In this document: in pieces, positions 5,403 to 9,313 of the stretch
How positions within the stretch are numbered: position 1 is the first letter of the stretch
How the letters are laid out: the number at the start of each line of letters is the position of its first letter
Origin: AC-32 sp035455605
GTDB taxonomy: Bacteria > Actinomycetota > Thermoleophilia > Gaiellales > Gaiellaceae
Assembly (NCBI GenBank): GCA_035455605.1
Contig: DATIER010000324.1
Coordinates: 1 to 9,313 of the forward strand
Length of the DNA: 9,313 nucleotides
Direction: 5' to 3'
Translations under genes and position numbers: made by a program
The notes under the pieces: model-generated
The model's input: the letters and a program-made list of their open reading frames with translations, nothing else
What the model was told of the DNA's origin: nothing
The model's database searches: none

Positions 5403-6815
5403 ATGACCCAGCGCACCGCCCTCCTCTGGACGTTCGCGATCAGCTCGGTGGCGCTGTTCATGACGACGCTCGACAACCTCGTCGTCACCACGGCGCTGCC
5501 GGTGATCCACAAGGACCTCGGCGCGAGCCTGTCCGGGCTCGAGTGGACGGTCAACGCGTACACGCTCACGTTCGCCGTGCTCCTGATCACGGGCGCGGCG
5601 CTGGGCGACCGCTTCGGCCGGCGCCGGATGTTCGTCGCCGGGCTCGCGATCTTCACGGCCGGCTCGGCGGCCGCAGCGCTGGCGCCGTCGATCGACGTGC
5701 TGATCGCGGCGCGGGCGGTGCAGGGCCTCGGCGGCGCGATCGTCCTGCCGCTGACGCTGACGATCCTGAGCGCGGCCGTCTCCCCCGAGCGGCGCGGGCT
5801 CGTCCTTGGCGCCTGGGGCGGGATCAGCGGCCTCGCGGTCGCGATCGGGCCGCTCGTCGGCGGCGCCGTCGTGGAGGGCATCTCGTGGCAGTGGATCTTC
5901 TGGCTGAACGTGCCGATCGGGCTCGTGCTGATCCCGCTGGCGGCTCTGCGCCTGCGCGAGTCGCGCGGCCCGAACGACGCGCTCGACCTGCCGGGCGTCG
6001 GCCTGGCGAGCGCCGGCCTGTTCGGGATCGTGTGGGGGCTCGTGCGCGGGAACCAGGTCGGCTGGGGCAGCCCCGAGATCGTGGCGGCGCTGGTGCTCGG
6101 CGTCGCCGTGCTCGCGCTGTTCGTGCTCTGGGAGCTGCGCGCTCCGGAGCCGATGCTGCCGCTGCGCTTCTTCCGCAGCCGCACCTTCAGCGCCGCGAAC
6201 ATCGCCTCGTTCCTGATGTTCTTCGGGATGTTCGGCTCGATCTTCCTGCTGGCGCAGTTCTTCCAGACGGTGCAGGGGTACTCGCCGCTCCAGGCCGGCC
6301 TGCGGGTGCTGCCGTGGACGGCGATGCCGATCTTCGTCGCGCCGCTGGCGGGCGCGCTCTCGGACCGCATCGGCGGCCGTCCGCTGATGGCGACCGGGCT
6401 CGCGCTGCAGGCGGTCGGCCTCGGGTGGATCGCCTACGTCTCGACCCCGACCGTCGCCTACTCGGCGCTCGTGACGCCGTTCATCCTCTCCGGGATCGGG
6501 ATGGCGCTCTACTTCGCGCCGGTCGCGAACGTGGTGCTGTCGGCGGTGAAGCCCGAGGAGGAGGGCCAGGCCTCCGGCGCCAACAACGCGATCCGCGAGC
6601 TCGGAGGCGTCTTCGGCGTGGCGGTGCTCGCCTCGGTGTTCGCGCACTACGGCGGCTACGGCTCGGGCACGTCGTTCGTGGACGGGCTGACGCCGGCGAT
6701 CTACGTCGGGGCCGCGCTCGTCGCCGCCGGCGCGGTCGCGTCGCTCGGCATCGCGCGCAAACGGCGCCCGCCGCAGGAGCAGGAGACCTACGAGGCGGTG
6801 CTCGACGCGGCCTAG
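5403..6815 (+). CDS. DHA2-family MFS multidrug exporter (EmrB/QacA type, 14 TM)
   Basis: The 470-residue integral membrane protein is a drug/proton antiporter of the 14-helix DHA2 group. TM1 carries the DHA2 motif LDNLVVTTALP (23-33) with the membrane Asp24. Motif A, GDRFGRRR, follows TM2 (68-75). RAVQGLGGAIVLP (104-116) is motif B with its Arg, and GISGLAVAIGPLVGG (140-154) is motif C of antiporters, followed by WQWIFWLNVPIG, which is diagnostic of the family. A second motif-A-like loop, GALSDRIGGRP, comes before the later helices. The length fits 14 segments. It probably expels hydrophobic or cationic toxic compounds, but its substrate cannot be read from the sequence. It is controlled in all likelihood by the TetR gene just upstream. 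Its TAG stop (6813-6815) overlaps the CTA that is the stop of the convergent gene, so the two genes share the palindrome CTAG. Confidence 0.93.
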   Translation: MTQRTALLWTFAISSVALFMTTLDNLVVTTALPVIHKDLGASLSGLEWTVNAYTLTFAVLLITGAALGDRFGRRRMFVAGLAIFTAGSAAAALAPSIDVLIAARAVQGLGGAIVLPLTLTILSAAVSPERRGLVLGAWGGISGLAVAIGPLVGGAVVEGISWQWIFWLNVPIGLVLIPLAALRLRESRGPNDALDLPGVGLASAGLFGIVWGLVRGNQVGWGSPEIVAALVLGVAVLALFVLWELRAPEPMLPLRFFRSRTFSAANIASFLMFFGMFGSIFLLAQFFQTVQGYSPLQAGLRVLPWTAMPIFVAPLAGALSDRIGGRPLMATGLALQAVGLGWIAYVSTPTVAYSALVTPFILSGIGMALYFAPVANVVLSAVKPEEEGQASGANNAIRELGGVFGVAVLASVFAHYGGYGSGTSFVDGLTPAIYVGAALVAAGAVASLGIARKRRPPQEQETYEAVLDAA

Positions 6816-7690
6816 CTCGAGCCGCCCGGGCTGCGCAGGATCGCGTAGCCGTCGCGCAGGAAGGGCGTTCGATCGACGAGGGCACGGATCTCCTCCGGGG
6901 AGACAGTGCCCTCCTCGGTCACGACACTGTCGATCAGCTCGGCCGGCGTCAGCTCGAAGTCCGGCGCCGTCAGCTCGGGCGCGTCGGTGCTCGTGAACGG
7001 GGCGAGCTTGACCACCTCGCACGCGACGACGACCGGCACGTTGTCGGCGGCCGCGGCCTCGGCGAGCAGTGTCGTCCCGGCCTTGTTGATCAGCGCGCCG
7101 TCGCGGAAGACCGTGTCGGCGCCGACGAGCAGCAACGAGGCCCACTCGAGCCGGCTGGGCGCCTCGGCGTCCTCGACCAGCTCGACGTCGAGGCCGTTCT
7201 CGCGCAGGTCCTCCGAGAAGGCCCGGCCCTCGTCCTGCGGCGACGAGACCGTGCAGATGACGCGCTCCGGCGGCGTGTGAAGCAGGGCTTCGCGCACCGT
7301 TGCCGAAGCCGAGTGCGTGAGCACCACCGCGTCCTCGAGCCGGTCCTGCAGCTGGATCGCGATCGAGGCCGCCGCCCGCCGCCGCCCGTCCACCAGCGCG
7401 TCCGCCTCCTCGCGCACGAGCCGCTGGAGATCGGCGACCTCGAGCCCGGTGTTCGCCGCCGCTGCCGCCAGCAGCCGCCCGACCGCGCCGGTGACCGCGC
7501 CCACGCCGGGCCTGCTGGCCGACAGCTCGCGTCCGGCCGCGACGAGCCGCTCGAGCAGCTCGTCGCACGTCGGCGCCGGTGTCGCGGCCACGTCGGCCAG
7601 GGCCTCGACCGCACGGCGCGCCATCCAGCTGGCGCCGTGGCGGCGGTCGGCCCTGAGCTCGGCGACGCGCTCGGCGAGGACGCTCGACAC
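6812..7690 (-). CDS. eIF2B/MtnA/ribose-1,5-bisphosphate-isomerase family protein, apparently without the catalytic Cys
   Basis: The 292-residue protein belongs to the initiation-factor-2B alpha/beta/delta-like family, which includes methylthioribose-1-phosphate isomerase (MtnA) and archaeal ribose-1,5-bisphosphate isomerase. ADRRHGASWMARRAVEAL (14-31) is the family's N-terminal helix. VVLTHSASATV (122-132) aligns with the 'iLT.c.S..v' phosphate loop, ICTVSSPQDEGR (145-156) with 'v.eSRP..eGr', and VGADTVFRDGALINKAGT (189-206) with 'GAD.v..dG.v.NKiGT'. The isomerases use a Cys and an Asp. Asp192 is present, but the Cys position is Ser127 and the SRP arginine is Ser149, as in the non-catalytic eIF2B subunits. 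It may bind a phosphosugar or nucleotide without isomerising it, or use altered chemistry. GTG 7690 was chosen because it keeps the conserved first helix; ATG 7624 would remove it. It is divergent from the gene at 7718 and convergent with the exporter. Confidence 0.8.
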   Translation of the reverse strand: MSSVLAERVAELRADRRHGASWMARRAVEALADVAATPAPTCDELLERLVAAGRELSASRPGVGAVTGAVGRLLAAAAANTGLEVADLQRLVREEADALVDGRRRAAASIAIQLQDRLEDAVVLTHSASATVREALLHTPPERVICTVSSPQDEGRAFSEDLRENGLDVELVEDAEAPSRLEWASLLLVGADTVFRDGALINKAGTTLLAEAAAADNVPVVVACEVVKLAPFTSTDAPELTAPDFELTPAELIDSVVTEEGTVSPEEIRALVDRTPFLRDGYAILRSPGGSS

Positions 7691-7717
7691 GGCGGAATTG
7701 TTCCATAGGCGGTTCCG
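7691..7717. other. 27-bp divergent intergenic region with small repeats
   Basis: This short gap must hold the 5' ends of both neighbours. It is less GC-rich than its surroundings. It contains the inverted repeat GGAA-TTG-TTCC (7694-7704) and a direct repeat GTTCC (7700-7704 and 7712-7716) spaced 12 bp start to start. No Shine-Dalgarno sequence precedes either start, and AT-rich CATAGG (plus) and TATGGA (minus) are only poor -10 candidates. The repeats could be a regulator site or chance. Confidence 0.3.
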
Positions 7718-8479
7718 ATGAGGCTGCTCGTGCTCGGGGCGCGGGCGACCGGGCTGCTCGCCGCCGCACGTGCCCGCGGGATGTTCGTGATCGCCGTCGA
7801 CCGCGACGCCGGCGCGCCCGGCTTCCGGCTCGCGCACCGCCGGGCGATCCTGCCGCTGGACGACGAGCCCGCGCTCGAGCGGCTGGTCGAGGCCGGACGC
7901 GTCGACGGCGTGCTCGGCACCGACTCGCCGACGATCGCCGTCGCCGCGCGGATCGCGAGCCGCTTCGGCCTGCGCCACCCGCTCTCGCCCGAGGCGGCGC
8001 TGCTGGCGAGCTCGGCGCTGCGGCGGCGAACGAGGCTCGCCGAGGCGCGCATCCCGCAGACGCGCTGGACGGTGCTGCGCGGCCACGGTCCCGCTCCGTT
8101 CCCCGCCGTCGTCGGCCCGGCCGACCGCAAGGGCCGCAGGGTCGCGGAGGAGGCGCCGGGCGGCGCCGAGGTGACGGTGACCGCGCTCTCGCGCGGAGGC
8201 GCCTTCGAGCCGCTGCTCGGCAACGGCGCGCCGGCGCGGCTCGCCCGCCGTGCGGTTCAGGCACTCGGCATCCGCGAGGGGCTCACCTCGACGCGGCTTC
8301 GGCTCGGCATCGACGGCCCACGAGTCGCGTCGATCGAGGCCCACGTCGGCCCGCGCGAGGCGGAGCTGTGCCGGCTGCTGCTCGGCGTCGACGTCCACGG
8401 CCTCGCGCTCGACGCCGCGCTCGGGCTGGGCCCGGCCGAGGACGTACGCTTCGGCTCGGCCGATGCGCAAGTGGCGTAA
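7718..8479 (+). CDS. Short, probably inactive ATP-grasp-like protein
   Basis: The 253-residue protein has the architecture of an ATP-grasp ligase but has lost key parts. Residues 1-90 form a normal PreATP-grasp domain (MRLLVLGARATG, VIAVDRDAGAPGFRLAH, DGVLGTDSPTIAVAARIASRFGL). The core is then shortened. The first nucleotide lysine region reads ASSALRRRTRLAEARIP, with no Lys. The second reads AVVGPADRKGRRV, with Gly133 where 'VVKP' needs Lys. About 27 residues that hold the lid are missing before GAEVTVTALS, and about 22 more before IEAHVGPREAEL (E207), compared with the intact ATP-grasp protein at 1428-2633. The C-terminal domain of roughly 85 residues is absent. The frame itself is open with normal codon use, so it is unlikely to be a pseudogene. 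It is probably a stable pseudoenzyme or binding protein. It lies 3 bp before the membrane protein gene, which implies an operon. Confidence 0.75.
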   Translation: MRLLVLGARATGLLAAARARGMFVIAVDRDAGAPGFRLAHRRAILPLDDEPALERLVEAGRVDGVLGTDSPTIAVAARIASRFGLRHPLSPEAALLASSALRRRTRLAEARIPQTRWTVLRGHGPAPFPAVVGPADRKGRRVAEEAPGGAEVTVTALSRGGAFEPLLGNGAPARLARRAVQALGIREGLTSTRLRLGIDGPRVASIEAHVGPREAELCRLLLGVDVHGLALDAALGLGPAEDVRFGSADAQVA

Positions 8480-8482
8480 CCC

Positions 8483-9313
8483 GTGAAGTACCGGAGGCTC
8501 CGGCTGGTGGCGACGCTCGTCGTCACCGGGCTGCTGACCGCGTACCTCGTCTGGAAGATCGACATCACGAAGACGCTGCACGCGATCGTGCACGCGAACC
8601 TCGGCTACTTCGCGGCGGCGGTGGCGATCATGATCGGCTCGGTCTGGCCGATGGCCTGGCGCTGGCAGCAGCTGCTTTCCGCCCGCGGGATCCACGACCG
8701 GCTGAGCTGGCTGACGCGCGCGTACTTCGTCGCCTACACCGCGGGCCAGCTGCTGCCGACCGCGGTCGGCGGCGACGCGGTGCGGATCTACGAGACCGCC
8801 AAGCGCCACACCGGCCGCGGCGGCGAGGTCGCCGGCTCCGTGCTGCTCGAGCGTGCGCTCGGCGGCGCGGCGACGCTGGCCCTGGCGGCGGTCGGCTTCG
8901 CGCTCGCGATCGGGCACTACCCGATCGGGCCGTACCTCTGGATCGAGGGCTTCTTCGTGATCGCGACGTTCGTGCTCGCCGTGGCGCTGTTCTCGCGCCG
9001 GGCGCGACCGCTGCTGGCGAAGACGGTGCCGCTGCTGCGCCTCCTGCGCGTCGAGCGGCCGATCCGCGCCGCCTACGAGGGCATCCACGCCTACCGCGAC
9101 CACCCGGCGCTGCTGTTCGGCGTCTTCACGCTGACGCTCGCGGTGCAGGCGGTGCGCGTGCTCGCGATCTGGCTCGCCGGCAAGGCGGTCGGCGTCGACC
9201 TCTCGCCGCGCCCGTACTACGTGATGGGGCCGCTGCTCTTCCTCGTCCTGCTCGTGCCGTTCTCGATCAACGGCATCGCCGTCCGCGAGTCGTTCTTCGT
9301 CAGCTTCCTCGGC
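8483..9313 (+). CDS. LPG-synthase-TM / flippase-like membrane protein, N-terminal part
   Basis: This frame starts at GTG 8483, three bases after the previous stop, and stays open to the end of the window (277 residues seen; the family is usually about 310-340), so the C-terminus is cut off. It fits the lysylphosphatidylglycerol-synthase transmembrane family (UPF0104/AglD2-like). A first hydrophobic helix (about 8-23) is followed by GQLLPTAVGGDAVRIYE (88-104), whose P..GGD..R is the family's best signature. SVLLERALGG (119-128) and INGIAVRESFF (262-272) match two further conserved blocks. Members are linked to transport or modification of lipid-linked sugars or of lipids in polysaccharide loci. 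The neighbour is an ATP-grasp-like protein with 3-bp spacing, so both are likely co-translated. Whether it flips a lipid-linked glycan or only aminoacylates or escorts lipid is not decided by sequence. Confidence 0.85.
   Translation, partial: MKYRRLRLVATLVVTGLLTAYLVWKIDITKTLHAIVHANLGYFAAAVAIMIGSVWPMAWRWQQLLSARGIHDRLSWLTRAYFVAYTAGQLLPTAVGGDAVRIYETAKRHTGRGGEVAGSVLLERALGGAATLALAAVGFALAIGHYPIGPYLWIEGFFVIATFVLAVALFSRRARPLLAKTVPLLRLLRVERPIRAAYEGIHAYRDHPALLFGVFTLTLAVQAVRVLAIWLAGKAVGVDLSPRPYYVMGPLLFLVLLVPFSINGIAVRESFFVSFLG

Noticed and set aside
5543..7708. Long plus-strand open frame through the exporter and the isomerase-like gene
   Set aside because: It is a second-frame shadow of the exporter and then antisense to the eIF2B-like gene; the composition is low-complexity and no motif is seen.
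5190..8264. Very long minus-strand open frame of over 1000 residues
   Set aside because: It runs antisense to tetR, the MFS exporter and the short ATP-grasp gene, all with clear family motifs. Its translation is low-complexity Arg/Ala/Pro text typical of a GC-rich shadow frame.
8257..8568. Minus-strand open frame across the end of the short ATP-grasp gene and the flippase-like gene start
   Set aside because: It is antisense to two frames with clear family signatures and has no recognisable domain.

Overview
The window is very GC-rich, densely packed chromosomal DNA with strongly GC-biased third codon positions, several GTG starts and intergenic gaps mostly under 60 bp. Together with actinobacterial-style -10 boxes set a few bases before start codons, this points to a high-GC actinomycete-like bacterium. 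A deep-branching class such as Thermoleophilia is a guess from gene style, not something the sequence proves. No rRNA, tRNA, CRISPR array or insertion sequence is visible, and no gene-free stretch exceeds 60 bp.

Layout from left to right: (1) bases 2-475, plus strand, the C-terminal end of a family-5 extracellular solute-binding protein. (2) Bases 445-3497, minus strand, a tight three-gene operon read from right to left: an NAD-dependent sugar-nucleotide epimerase/dehydratase, an ATP-grasp ligase starting directly after its stop, and a GT-B glycosyltransferase overlapping the ligase by 4 bp. It looks like a small glycan or glycoconjugate cassette. (3) Bases 3432-4756, plus strand, a small unrecognised lipoprotein followed by an exported L,D-transpeptidase with its own promoter. 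(4) Bases 4753-6815, plus strand, a TetR regulator and a DHA2-type MFS drug exporter, with matching 20-bp candidate operators in front of both genes. (5) Bases 6812-7690, minus strand, an eIF2B/MtnA-like protein that appears to lack the isomerase cysteine. Its stop codon overlaps the exporter's stop. (6) Bases 7718-9313, plus strand, a short ATP-grasp-like protein that has lost its nucleotide-binding lysines and lid, coupled to a membrane protein of the LPG-synthase-TM/flippase family that runs off the window.

Most of the window concerns the cell envelope: glycan assembly, peptidoglycan cross-linking, a lipoprotein, a lipid-linked-glycan-type membrane protein and an efflux pump. The most unusual items are the apparent ATP-grasp pseudoenzyme next to the flippase-like protein, the eIF2B-like protein without its catalytic cysteine, the paired TetR operators, and three genes whose -10-like hexamers lie exactly 8 nt before the start codon, suggesting leaderless mRNAs. 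I see no clearly new multi-gene defence or mobile system.
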